From Beroe forskalii (Eukaryota > Ctenophora > Nuda > Beroida > Beroidae): a stretch of DNA of 64,000 nt. Where the stretch lies: the NCBI GenBank assembly GCA_011033025.1, contig WFMF01000084.1, positions 248,001 through 312,000 of the forward strand. Reading direction: 5' to 3'. Positions 45,068 through 56,799 of this stretch are shown here, one piece after another (within the stretch, counting starts at the first letter, position 1; every line of letters starts with the position of its first letter). The notes under the pieces were generated by a model that was given only the letters and a program-made list of their open reading frames with translations, searched no databases and had not been told where the DNA came from. Position numbers and translations under genes: made by a program.

Positions 45068-47939
45068 TACACACACCTTGCATATATGTTTAGGAATTAG
45101 GGGCGACCAGATGTATGTATCTATGTATGTGTATGTTTGTATCTATGTATTTAGTCGATATACAGGGCGTAGTTTGTACAGCTCATTTAGGGAGAGAGAG
45201 AGAGTGGGGACGTTTCTCTTACTTTCAGTGGAAACTTCGCTTTTTGAAGTGATGAGCATGTTTCCATGCCTCTTGTGTTCAATGGATTTGGCAGCGTTTT
45301 CTTTCGCTTAATATATGCAGATTGTAACCTTTGTTTTATGATCCAGGTAGTTGTACCTCTGTACCTTGAATCCAAGCCCTGGATCACGGGATCACTAGCA
45401 TTTAGAAGAGTTTCAAACTCTCTTTACCCTCTATACATCCACTATTAGTACCGTCCTACTTCCTGCTAATGAGCTATTTCCTAGCTCCGGTAACCAAGCT
45501 ATGTCTGGAAGTTATATTGTAGAGATCGGGCGCGCGGAAGGTATGCGGTCCAATATCGTCTTTTTACCTCTTAAACTCGTGATAATGACGTCATTTTCTA
45601 ATTCCTCTGATTTTTGCTCGACTCAAAGGCCTTGTAGACCTTGTATGGAAGGTATGAGAGTACATATAATTGGTGTCTGTTAGCCGTGGTATTTGTTATT
45701 CTCAGTATCCATGTTTCTTTCGAGATATTTCATTGCGTTTAATGACTTTCAGACCTGCAGTTCATTATCATTATTTTCTATAGTTTTATTCGTCCATTTT
45801 CCATTGTTCGTTGTTATGATTTCTCTACTTGCTGAAAAATGTTTTTTTTTTCATGTTCACAGAATATCCCACTGCGCTATTCGTTTAACATTTTCGATGA
45901 GACATAGTATCAAACATGCTGCGAGTTCAGAGTTTCACTTCGTAAAAACAGGAAAAAAAGACGAAACTTTTATTGGCTCTCTCCATTTCATACACGTGTG
46001 TATAGATATTAAACGTACATATATGCCGACTTAAACCACTACATATAATGGGCCATTAAAACTTGTACACATTTATATCAGTTGAACTTAAATGTTTCTA
46101 TATGTTTTGTAATATGTGTTTTATTTATGCATGCGCATTGCGCATCGTATGTATGGTAATATTCATCAGCTGCATATTATAGTTGAGCACCTTGGTGTAG
46201 ATTATTGTACTTCGTTGTAGTTTATTTCACATTTATCACGTGGTTGACACAATATTTGCTTTGTTTGGCTGTGTACATGGGATATATTTGCGCGCATTTA
46301 AGGTAGAATTTGAGTGTGGTATTTTCTCGTTTATGGTTTTGAAAATTCAGTCAGTTTTGAAAATTCAGTCAGTTTTGAAAATATTCGTCATGGACCCCCC
46401 ACAAGTGTACACGTGTGTTTTTCACAGTACAACCATTAGTCATTAAATTTAACGTTATTATTAAACATTTTATTATGTTGAATATGAATGTTCATGTGTA
46501 TATTTTCTATGTTGAGAACTATATTTTATTCTCTGAAATAATAACGTCAGTGTCTTGAATAATTCGTTACACATACGTTACATTATTTGTATCAAGCCAG
46601 ATTCGCTCAGCAATCCATCTTCATCATGTAAAACTCTCATTGGAATTTAGCTTGCATGCCATTCATTTGATTGAGTTATCAAATAATTTGTGGAATGTAT
46701 TTATCACTACTTAGTTGAAGTATCGCTATTGGTTCACCTGTGTCCCATCCGCAGTCCCCCGGGTGTCGTGGGAAGGGGGGTCCCTCGGGGCGGCGCCTCC
46801 CCCTAAACACTAGGGACTGGCTGGATCTCTCGCAGGTTGATTTATAGTTGTAGGTTCACTTGCGACGAAATGTTTTCCTTTTCCAGAAATAATCTTGGGA
46901 GTTGATGAAAATATTTCATATTTTGTTCTTTGCTTTTTATCTTACTTCCCTATCATGGGCGGGAAGTATGTTTTTGTAAAACAGTTAGTGTCGTACTTAC
47001 AAGACAAAAAGACAACCGATAAGTAGCTGTAAGTTAAACTGTACCAGGCACCAATTGTTTATCGTCATCAGACACAGCTTAATAAGTTGTACTAATAACT
47101 GCTCATTCGCTTGGAAGTATAATACTGAATGAGTGATGAAGTTCGTGATGGTATTATCGAAACATTGCCTCTGTAAAAACAGTAGAGCATGGAAAAAATA
47201 TGAAAGGAAAGAGTCAATTCGATCGGGTTGCGGTGGAAAGAAATTGCACCCTTTTTCCTCTCAACCTATCTTCTAGCACTCTTAATTTTTAGTGAAAAGG
47301 CAATACATTATATTTGCTTTATTCATAGCGACATCTTAAGATGATTACCTAAATACTACGCCCAATGTGTATAGATGCTGTTGAGCAATCTCAGGAGTAA
47401 TTTCATGCATATACAGTACATTCTCCCACACGAATCTTCTATCAAATTGAATTGCTTAGCGTGTACTGCGAGCTGAGGTATATCTCTCTTTGTTTGGCTA
47501 CATATATTCTTCTATCAAATTGAATTGCTTAGCGTGTACTCAAGCTTGTTTAGCGACCGTGTGAGTTTTGGTATTATACCCCTCCCAAGCTTTAGCGACA
47601 AAATAATAAGTTTTATATTTAGCCCTTTACAAAGCTTGTTTGAAGACCGTGTTTGATTCATTATGCTTTCCCTCCCATTTTTACTAATTTGGCGTCCGAA
47701 TTCTTAAAATTTTGGCATACGGTCACGACGAAGTTTAATGACTGCAAATTGAAATAGTAGCTTTTACGCAATTTATTTTGCAAGTTGGTCGAAGAAGACA
47801 TATATATTATATTCAATTTGGAATACTACGAGTAGGTGAAAAATGCGCTTCCGCGGAGGCGCTGCGCCATACGACATGGCCCCTCATAGTCTGAGAGGCA
47901 ACGGTCGCGGTTTGGCTGATAATATGTTGGCATAACTAA
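45068..47939. other. No gene recognised
   Basis: AT-rich sequence. It contains short TATGTATC repeats (about 45112-45160), a 19-bp tandem repeat TTTTGAAAATTCAGTCAG (about 46338-46380), and a duplicated TCTTCTATCAAATTGAATTGC phrase (about 47436 and 47508). None suggests a gene. Confidence 0.5.
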
Positions 47940-48125
47940 CTAACCTACCTACCTACCTATCAATTGTATACTCTATCTCCCTTCCCCTCCACCCATTTCT
48001 TTATATCTATTGTTCTCCACCCATTTCTTTATATATCTCTACACCCATTTCTTTATACTATCTCCTTTCCCCTCCACCCATTTCTTTATACTATCTCCCT
48101 GCCCCTCCACCCATTTCTTGTTCGG
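47940..48125. repeat. CCTCCACCCATTTCTTTATA minisatellite
   Basis: Five to six copies of a pyrimidine-rich unit of about 20-40 bp (CTCCACCCATTTCTTTATA plus CTATCTCCYTKCCC). The Phe/Pro-rich open frames here are translations of the repeat. Confidence 0.85.
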
Positions 48126-48551
48126 GCTCTCCTCCCATCCCCTGTCTTTTTATGCTAATTTGGATCAACGAGTTCTCAAGATTTTATGTTTAACAGCCTT
48201 TTTATCTGAGCTATTCTATACCTCTCAGTCTCATAGTATTGGTCACATATTGTGTAGGATTTGTTACCCAAATCATGAATATTTGTTTATCTCTTTGCAA
48301 CCGAGCATTATAGGAAAGGGGAAAATTGTGCCGAAAATTTGCTGGTCTGATTATAATTCGTATACTTTCCTGGATCATAATTATAATTATAATCAGGACT
48401 TTTGTTCGGCATTTCTACTTTGTTCCTATCAATATTTATCGCATTTCCAAGTTTTATATGCCGACAATCGGGTTATATTTTTCACCGAGCTGCAAGAGAG
48501 AACCACTTACCACATGTATTTTAGATTTGGCATTCCCAAATAACAGTCTGC

Positions 48552-48640
48552 TGAGATGACGACATTACCATAAATTCAATTGGTGTGTTGATGACGCTTT
48601 AACGCCTATTCTTATTGTTTGGCAACCAAACAATAGGCGT
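48552..48640. repeat. Dispersed motif copy with inverted arm
   Basis: GATGACGACATTACCATA...GGTGTGTTGATGACGCTTTAACGCCTATT carries the family core. Next to it ACGCCTATT-CTTATT-GTTTGG (48602-48622) pairs with CCAAACAATAGGCGT (48626-48640) through a three-base loop, with one six-base bulge. Confidence 0.65.
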
Positions 48641-48849
48641 CTTGCTCCATTCTACAGAGACACCTCTCTGTATATTATATTGGCACGGTAACAAATTACC
48701 AATTAAGAGTGCATATAATATATATGTAAGCCAGTCCTCTAGTCGTGCCCTGTACAACACGAGGTATACATATATTATCACGGGAAACACTCACTATTAT
48801 ATTCAGCCTATGTAGTACATGCACATACTCTGCATGTGTAATGAGGGAC

Positions 48850-49390
48850 TTGTGTTGCGTTGTGGTTTACCTTGCTCCTCCTTCCTCAATCCAGGAATGA
48901 GGGGTTGTTTTTCGTTGTGTTTTAACTTGCTCCTCCTTCAATCCCGAAATAAGGGGTTGTGTTTCCTTGTGTTTTAGCTTACTCCTCCCTAAAATCCCAG
49001 AATGAAGGGTTGTGTTTCCTTGTGTTTTAGCTTGCTCCTCCTCCTTCAACCCTCGCTGTGTTTTAGATTGCTCCTCCCTCAATCCCGGAATGAGGCGTTG
49101 TGTTGCGATGTGTTTTAGCGTGCTCCTTCAATCCCAGAATGTGGGGTTGTGTTGCGTTGTGTTTTAGCTTGCTCCTCCCTCAATCCCAGAATGAGGAACG
49201 TTGTGTTGCGATGTGTTTTAGCTTGCTCCTCCCTCAATCCCGGAATGAGGAACGTTGTGTTGCGATGTGTTTTAGCGTGCTCCTTCAATCCCGGAATGAG
49301 GGACGGTGTGTTTCGTACACATACTCTGCATGTGTAATGAGGAAAGTAAGTGTTTCGTTCGGTTTTAGCTTGCTCCTTCCTCGAGTCTCG
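48850..49390. repeat. 52-bp minisatellite
   Basis: About ten copies of TTAGCTTGCTCCTCCCTCAA followed by TCCCGGAATGAGG and GTTGTGTTGCGTTGTGTT, with copy-length variation. Long open frames on both strands in this stretch are repeat translations. Confidence 0.9.
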
Positions 49391-49965
49391 ATCTAATCTT
49401 TGCAAACGGATTCAAGCATGCCATATATCGAGAATGCGGCTGTTTGATGTGTCACCTGAGGTTTTAGACGTGCCGATTCTTCACTGTAACCTGTTTTTTT
49501 TGTTATTTATGGCATTTGGTTTTCAAGGAATGCCTAAAATGTTGCGATGATGAAAGTTGATTTGTGTCGAAATTCAAGCTCGGTCTATTTTGATGTTGGT
49601 ACTCTTTGGTTGATTCATGTGATAATATTGCTGGTAGTGCCGTAAAAGTAGCACAACTGTACACACATTGCACTTACCCAGCCTCAAGCCTTCTTTATGC
49701 TTTTATGAGGTCTCGAGCAGTTAGTATGATATCTGACAGGAGAGATGAGAGACTGGTATGGTTGGTTGTACAGTAAAGCTACTGGTTTGGCTGGCAACGT
49801 CTGAGTTGGGTCCAGATCCAAATTTAAAGCTTGGGAGTGTTGGCGAAGTCTGCGATCTGAGTTCCAACAGGTAGGACCCAATTTAGAAATATTGCGCGGA
49901 TTCTATGTTAGGCCATATTTTTCGCGCGACGTACATGGGTCAAAAAGATGTCCCAACAGTAGGAC
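49391..49965. other. Gap between minisatellite and satellite, nothing recognised
   Basis: No coding or repeat signal stands out. Confidence 0.5.
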
Positions 49966-49969
49966 GTCA

Positions 49970-52900
49970 AAACTTAAATTGTACCAAGTCGCGATTTCAG
50001 AAATTTTATGTTAGGCCGATATTTTTTCGATATGTCTCCAAATTCCTTTCGTCACAATTTCATGAAACTTTGCAACCATCTGAGAGTGATCCTACAAAGG
50101 GAAGAACGTCAAAAATCGAAAGTCCACGCTAGTTTAACCGCCATTAAACAAACACAAGGATTTATTTTGATTTTACGAAGGTGGATTTTTTTCGAAGGGC
50201 CAATTTCATGAACTGCAACTTCGTCAAAATTGAAACTCGTTGCTGGTGATACAGTTCAAACGATACAGTCCACAAGGATTTAGGATTTTACGAAGAAGGG
50301 AGAAACGATCTAAGAGAAAAAAACGACAAAACGAACGTGCTAGCTTTTACCTAAAGTCAAACACAAGGATTTATTTGATTTTACGAAGGTCGACTTGGTG
50401 CAAGGGTCATATCTCAGAATTCCTTCGTCACATAATTTCATGAAACTTTGTAATCCATTCGAGAGTGATCCTGAGAAAAACGTCAAAATGATGCTCCCCA
50501 CGCTTCTTTTATTTTTACAGTGCAACAAAGGATTTGTTGATTTATTCAAATTTTACGAAGCGTCGATTTATTTTTTGATTTTTAATGAGTTTGTTAGTTA
50601 CAATGCCCGAATTCTAAGATAATGAAACGAAACGTGTCGAATTTCACCTGAGAGTAGATCCTGAAGGGCAAAAATTTTGATTTTACGAAAGTCCATTTGG
50701 TATTACAGTTTTAAATTTTAATGAAATCTTTATCGAGAGGAGCAGTTGGAAAATATGACCCTGATACCCACGCGTTATTTTTCTGACTGTAAAAACAAAA
50801 GGATTTATTTTGATTTTTAATGAGTCGGGTAAAACTGGAAACACGGAGTTTCATTTTTTCGTCATACTTCATGAAACTTTACCCATTAGATCCTAAGACT
50901 GGGCAAAATGGAAAAATAAATGTGCTTGTTTTAAAATACGAAATTATGACGAGGAATTCGGAGATATGACCTTGTACCAAGTCGACCTTCGTAAAATCAA
51001 AAAAATAACCTGTTGACTGTAGCGGTAAAACTAGCACGTGGAGTTTCGATTTTTTGACGTTTTCCCTTCAGGCCGGATCTCGAATGGATTGCAAAGTTCG
51101 ATGAAATTATGACGAAGGAATTCGGAGATATGACCCTTGTACCAAGTGGACCTTCGTAAATCAAAATAAACCCTTGTGTTTGGACTGTGGCGGTAAAAAA
51201 CACGTGGAGTTTCGATTTTTGACGTTTTCCCTTCTAGGATCCTCTCGAATGGATTGCAAATGTTTCAGAAATTTTGACGAAGAATTCGGAGATATGACCC
51301 CTTGCTTGTACCAGTCGACCTTCGTAAAATCAAAAATAAATCCCTTGTGTTTGACTCAGCGGTAAAACTAGCACGTGGAGTTTCGATTTTTTTGACGTTT
51401 TTCCCCTTCTTGAGATCACTTGAATGGATTGCAAAGTTTCATGAAATTATGACGAAGGAATTCGGAGATATGACCCTGTACCAATTCGACCTTCAAAATC
51501 AAAATAAATCCCTTGTGTTTGACTCAGTAGCGGTAAAAACTAGCACGTGGAGTTTCGATTTTTTGATGTTTTTTCCTTCTTAGGATCACTCCTCGAATGG
51601 ATTGCAAGTTTCATGAAATTTTGACGAAGGAATTGGAGATATAGACCCTTGTACCAAGTCAACCTTCGTAAAATCAAAATAAATCCTTGTGTTTGACTGC
51701 TGTAGTGAAACTAGCGTGGAGTTTCTGATTTTGACGTTTTTCCTTCTGATCCTGCTTGAATAGTTGCAAGTTTCCATGAAATTTTGACGAAAATTCAGAG
51801 ATATAAACCCTTAACTACCGATCGACCGATCGTAAATCAAAATAAACTTGTGTTTGACTGAAACGGTACTTTTGACTGGAGTTTCGATTTTGACGTTTTC
51901 CCTTTTTAGGATCACTCTCGAATGGATTGTGGTTTCATGAAATTATGACGAAGGAATTCGGAGTATGACCCTTGTACCAGTCGACCTTCAAAATCAAAAT
52001 CCTTTATGAAAGACTTCTTGGTGAAACCAGTTAAGTTTCGGAGCTGTTTTTCCCTTCTTAGATCTCTGACCTCTCAGAAAGTTATAAAGTTTCATGAAGG
52101 AATTGGAGAATTCAGGATTTTCTGTCCCAAGTCGACCTTCGTAAAATCAAAATAAATCCTTGTGTTTGACTGTGGCGGTAAACTAGCACGTGGAGTTCGA
52201 TTTTTGACGTTTTCCCTTCTTGGGATAACTGAATGGATTGCAAAGTTTGGCGAAATTATGACGAAGGAATTCGGAGATATATTCCTTGTACCAAGTCGAC
52301 CTTCGTAAAATCAAAGAAATCTTGTGTTTGACTGTGCGGTAAAACTAGCACGTGCCTGATTTTTTGACGTTTTCCTTCTTGGGATCACTCTCTTTCCAAA
52401 TCTCGTTACAAAGTTTCATGAAATTATGGCCAGAGAGATTCGGAATGACCCTTGTGCCAAGTCGACCTGATCGTAAAATCAAAATAAATCCTTGTGTTTG
52501 ACTGTAGCGGTGAAACTAGCACGGGAGTTTCGATTTTTGACGTTTTCCCTTACTTGGCTCGAATGGATTGCAAAGTTTTCATAGAAATTATGACGAATTC
52601 GGAGATATGACCCTTGTACCAAGTCAACCTTCGTAAATCAAAAAATCCTTGTTTGACTGCTGGTGAAAACTAGCACGTGGGTTTCGATTTTTTTGACGTT
52701 TTCCTATAGGATCACACTTCTTGAATGGATTGCAAAGTTTATGGGAATTACTGACCCGAAGAATTCAGATATATGACCTTGTACCAAGTCAGATCTGATC
52801 GTTAAATCAAAATAAATCCTTGTGTTTGACTGTGGCGGTGAAACTAGCACGTGGAGTTTCGATTTTTGACGATTTTCCCTCTTAGGATCCCTCTGGAATG

Positions 52901-54050
52901 GATTGCAAAGTTTCATGAATTATGACGAAGAATTCAGGAGGATGTACCAGAGTCGACCAAGTCAAAATCAAAATAAATCCTTGTGTTTGACTCTGGTGAA
53001 ACTAGCGTGGAGTTTCGATTTTTTGACGTTTTTCCTTCTTAGGATAACTCTCGAATGGATTGCAAGTTTTATGAAATATGACGAAGGAATTCGGAATATG
53101 ACCCTTGTACCAAGTCAGGCTTCGTAAAATCAAAATAAATCTTTGTGTTTGACTGTAGCGGTAAAACCAGCACGTGGGTTTCGATTTTTTGACGTTTTCC
53201 CTTCTTAGGACTACTCTCAAATGGTTGCAAAAGTTTCATAGAAATTGATGAAGAAATTCGGCGACCTTATACAAGTCGACCTGATCAAAAATCAAAATAA
53301 ATCCTTGACTGTTTGGCTGGGCAGAAACTAGCACGTGGTTTCGATTTTTTGACGTTTTCCCTTCTTAGGATAACTCTCGAATGGATTGCAAAGTTTCATG
53401 ATGACGAAGAATTCGGAGATGCATGACCCTTAACCCACCAAGTCAACAATCTGGCAAATAAAATCCTTGTGTTTGGCTGTGGCGGTGAAAACTACTTTGA
53501 CAAGGTTTCGATTTTTGACGTTTTTATGAGATCACTCTGAATGGTGCAAGTTTTGTAGAGAAGTATATGACGAAGAAAGATTCGGAATACAACCCTTCTT
53601 ACCAAGTCAATCCCCGTCGTAAATCAGAAATAAATCCTTGTGTTTGACTGCAGCATTACGTCGCACGTGGGTTTCGATTTTTGACGTTTTTCCTTCTTAG
53701 GATCACTCTCAGATGGATTGCAAAGTTTACATAGAAATTATGACAGAAAGGTGGAATATGATATATTATAAGTCGACCTAAATAAATCAAAATAAATCTG
53801 TCGTTTTGACTAACTTAGTGCGACTAACTTTTGTCGATTTCAGTTTTGTTTTCCCATGTAGGATAACTCTCGAATGGTTACCAAGTTTCTTAAATTGCAA
53901 CCAGATGATAGTTGGAATGTGACCTTGGCCAAGTCGACCTTGAAATCCAAGAATAAATCCTTGTGTTTGTTCATGTGGAAAAACTAGCACGTGGGTTTCG
54001 ATTTTGACATTTTCCCTTCCCTAAGGACCACTCTCAAATGGATTTATAAA
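49970..54050. repeat. Degenerate satellite, about 160-170-bp unit
   Basis: The unit reads roughly CTAGCACGTGGAGTTTCGAT, TTTTTGACGTTTTCCCTTCT, TAGGATCACTCTCGAATGGA, TTGCAAAGTTTCATGAAATT, ATGACGAAGGAATTCGGAGA, TATGACCCTTGTACCAAGTC, GACCTTCGTAAAATCAAAAT, AAATCCTTGTGTTTGACTG. From about 50,940 on, units are in this orientation. From about 49,970 to about 50,800 they are in the reverse orientation. More than 20 units are visible. They differ mostly by small deletions rather than substitutions. Confidence 0.9.
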
Positions 54051-54079
54051 GTTTCATAAGTCATAAAATTCAATAGATT

Positions 54080-56300
54080 TTCAAGATTCTTTATACAAAT
54101 GCCCCCATCTTAATTTTTCTTCTTTTTAAAAAACACCTTAAATTCCGTCAAATTTTTTCTTTAAAACCCACTTAGTTGGTTTTATTTCCCTTTTTATTTT
54201 ACGAGAGGGGGGAAAAAACCCAAAAACCAGTTTATCTTTTGGGGAAAGGTTTTCTTTTTTCGATCTTCCCCAGTTTTTTAAACAATTTCTTTTGAAAAAT
54301 TACATTTTTATTTTTTAAAAAAAATTTTTTTCTCTAAATTAAAAACGTTTATTTTTCTGAAAAAAATTTATTTAAAAACCCCTTTTTTATTTTTTCTCTT
54401 TCGTTGGTCCCCTTGATTTTTTACCTATTTATTTGATAAATGTTTATCGGGTCTTAAAAAATTTATTAACCCAAAACCCCCCAAATGATATGGTTTCATT
54501 ATTTTTAATTTTTTGTATTTTACCTTGATGAAAACATGGCCAATTTTTATTACTTCAACCACCTTTTTATATTTAAACCACATCCTCGGGTCCAGTTCTA
54601 AAACTCCCAAACACAAGTTATTTACCTCACATACCCAGATGACACACCAAACACAACTCACACCTTTTTTTCCACTGTACCCCCCCTTTCTACAAAAGAA
54701 AGCTGGTGACGGTTTTTTCTTTTTTGAGATGGGACTATGGAAAGGGTAGGGGTCAAAAATAAAGGGGGAAAATTATTTAGTCCGTCCTCTCTTGGCTCTT
54801 CTCATTCTCTCTTGGGTTGAGGCTATGCTTGTTTGGGGGGATCTGGAATTTGGATTAATCATTATCGTTAACTTGGGGTTCTCTTGATTTGATTTGAATG
54901 ACGTTTAATGGTGGAATTTAACCTTTCCCCCTATTTCTCATGGAAAAATTCCTCATATCTCTTTCAAGACCCAAAGGTTTTTCTCTTTTCTCTGACCAAT
55001 TTTGGCTACTGATCAAACAACTCAAAAATTTCTCAACTGGGATCTTTCTTATTAGATCTTTGTTAAATTTTCTCCCTTTTTTGATAATTTCTTTTTTTTA
55101 AATTCTCTTATCTTTGTTAAAGGGTCTATCATCCCAGGTGAAAAATTATTTAATCTTTTTCACGAATTTATCCCCAACATCCTTTTCCTTTTTCATCACT
55201 TTCCCAAAAAAACCCTTTTTTTCTTTCTTCCAACCCTTTTTCCCTGGCTTTTACTTTTTTTACCTCCCCTTGCCTATACACCCTTTCCCACCTTTCCCCG
55301 GCAGCTTTAAATTTCCCTTTCCACATTTCCTTTACACCCATTTCCCCGGGCTCTTCCCTGAAGGGGTTTCCTTTTCGTAAGTGTACAGTCCCGGCAACTT
55401 CCCTTTTATTTCACTTTTCCCCCAAAAACTCCCGGTTCAAAAACTCTTGACCCTTAGGTGGTCTTCAAATCTCGTAAAATCATTGAAAAAATCCCCTTCC
55501 CCATTTAAATTTCCAAAAAATTCTTTAAAACCCCTTTAAGGGGGTCAATAAGTTTATCAACTCCTTTCTTGTTAACTTTTTAAAAAAGAAAAAAAGATGT
55601 TTGGTTGTCCGTCTTCCTTTCAATCGAAAACCCTAAGACCCCCGGAAATTTTCCTTATCCATTTTGACACCCCCTTTCCTAAACCACCAACCATTTTTGC
55701 CACTTTCCCCGACACCTTCCTGACACCATTTTAGGGGATCAATTTAAATGAAAATTTGGTTCAAAAAAACTTTCCCCACACCACTTTTCCCCGACCCCTT
55801 TCCTGGCACCCGCTTTCCCTAAAACCACTTTTTCCCAAAATTTTTACCCCCAAACCCCTTTCCTTGGACACTTTTTCCTTTTAAACCCTTTTCCTTTTTA
55901 TTTCGGGCCCCCCCCCAACATTTCCCCAAACTTTTGACACCACATTTCCCCAAACTTTTCCCCAATTTTCCAGACCTTTCCCCCAACCAATTTATATTTC
56001 ACAACCAGGGCCATTTTAACCCCCATCTGCCCCCTCATTTCCCCTCTTTCCCCCCAAAAATCGTTCCCTTCTTTTAAAAAACCCTCGAAAATATGCCTCA
56101 TATCGCCCTCGCCCTTTATCAGCCCCAAAAAAGGGCGGGGGTTTTGCGGAGGACCCGGGGACATTCGGGATCAAAAATTTTTTTTAACGATTGAGAACTT
56201 CTTTTTCTGGTTCATTGAGTTTTTCCCAAACTCCCCTTTTTATAAATTTTCCCCTTTTTTGCGCATATTTAAAGCCTGTTTCGGAATATTGCGGTAATTC
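54080..56300. other. Homopolymer-stretched copy of 56.8-58.95 kb
   Basis: This stretch is filled with lengthened runs (CCCC, TTTTT, AAAA, GGGG). It still follows the same order as 56,800-58,950, for example CCTTGATG...ACACAACTCACACC, TTGAGGCTATGCTTGTTT, ATTATCGTTAAC, AGTGTACAGTC, GTTCATTGAGTTTTT. I read it as a poorly polished assembly of a tandem copy, not as biological divergence. Open frames here should be ignored. Confidence 0.75.
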
Positions 56301-56309
56301 CCCTTTTTT

Positions 56310-56785
56310 TTACTGTGGCAGTAAAACTAGCACATGAGTTTCGATTTTTTGACGTTTTTCCTTCGCCGGATCACTCTCAGACTAGGTTGCAAAAGTTTTC
56401 AGCAAAATTACTGACGAAGATTCGGAGATATGACCCCTTATGCCAAATCGACCTTCGTAAAATCAAAATAAATCCTTGTATTTGGCTATGGCGGTAAAAC
56501 TAGCACGTAGATTTCGATTTTTTGACATTTTTCCCTTCTTAGGATAACTCTCGAATAGATTTGCAAAGATTTCATGAAATTATGACTTCAGATAGATTCA
56601 AGAATATGACATATACCAAATCGACCTTCAACAAAATCAAAATAAAATCCTTGTGTTTGACTGCCTGTGGAAAAACTAGCACGTAAATTTCGATTGCGAC
56701 ATTTTTTCCTTCTGGAGACCACTCTCAGATGGATTTTAGAAGTTTCATGAGTATGACGAGAGGTGGAGATATGACTCATTGTGCC
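56310..56785. repeat. Satellite, same 160-170-bp unit as 50-54 kb
   Basis: About three units of the 50-54 kb satellite, in the same orientation as its right part, separate the distorted copy from the clean copy of the 2.1-kb segment. Confidence 0.85.
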
Positions 56786-56799
56786 AAGATAATGCATTT

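Noticed and set aside
48867-49405. Long open frames on both strands, repeated EEQAKTQRNT or LRCVLACSFNP
   Set aside because: They are repeat translations of the 52-bp minisatellite, whose period avoids stops.
49970-54050. CRISPR-like array of regular repeats
   Set aside because: The whole 160-170-bp unit is repeated without unique spacers, and the genome is eukaryotic.
55114-56164. Phe/Pro-rich and Gly-rich open frames in 55-56 kb
   Set aside because: They lie in the homopolymer-stretched segment, where the base calls look unreliable.
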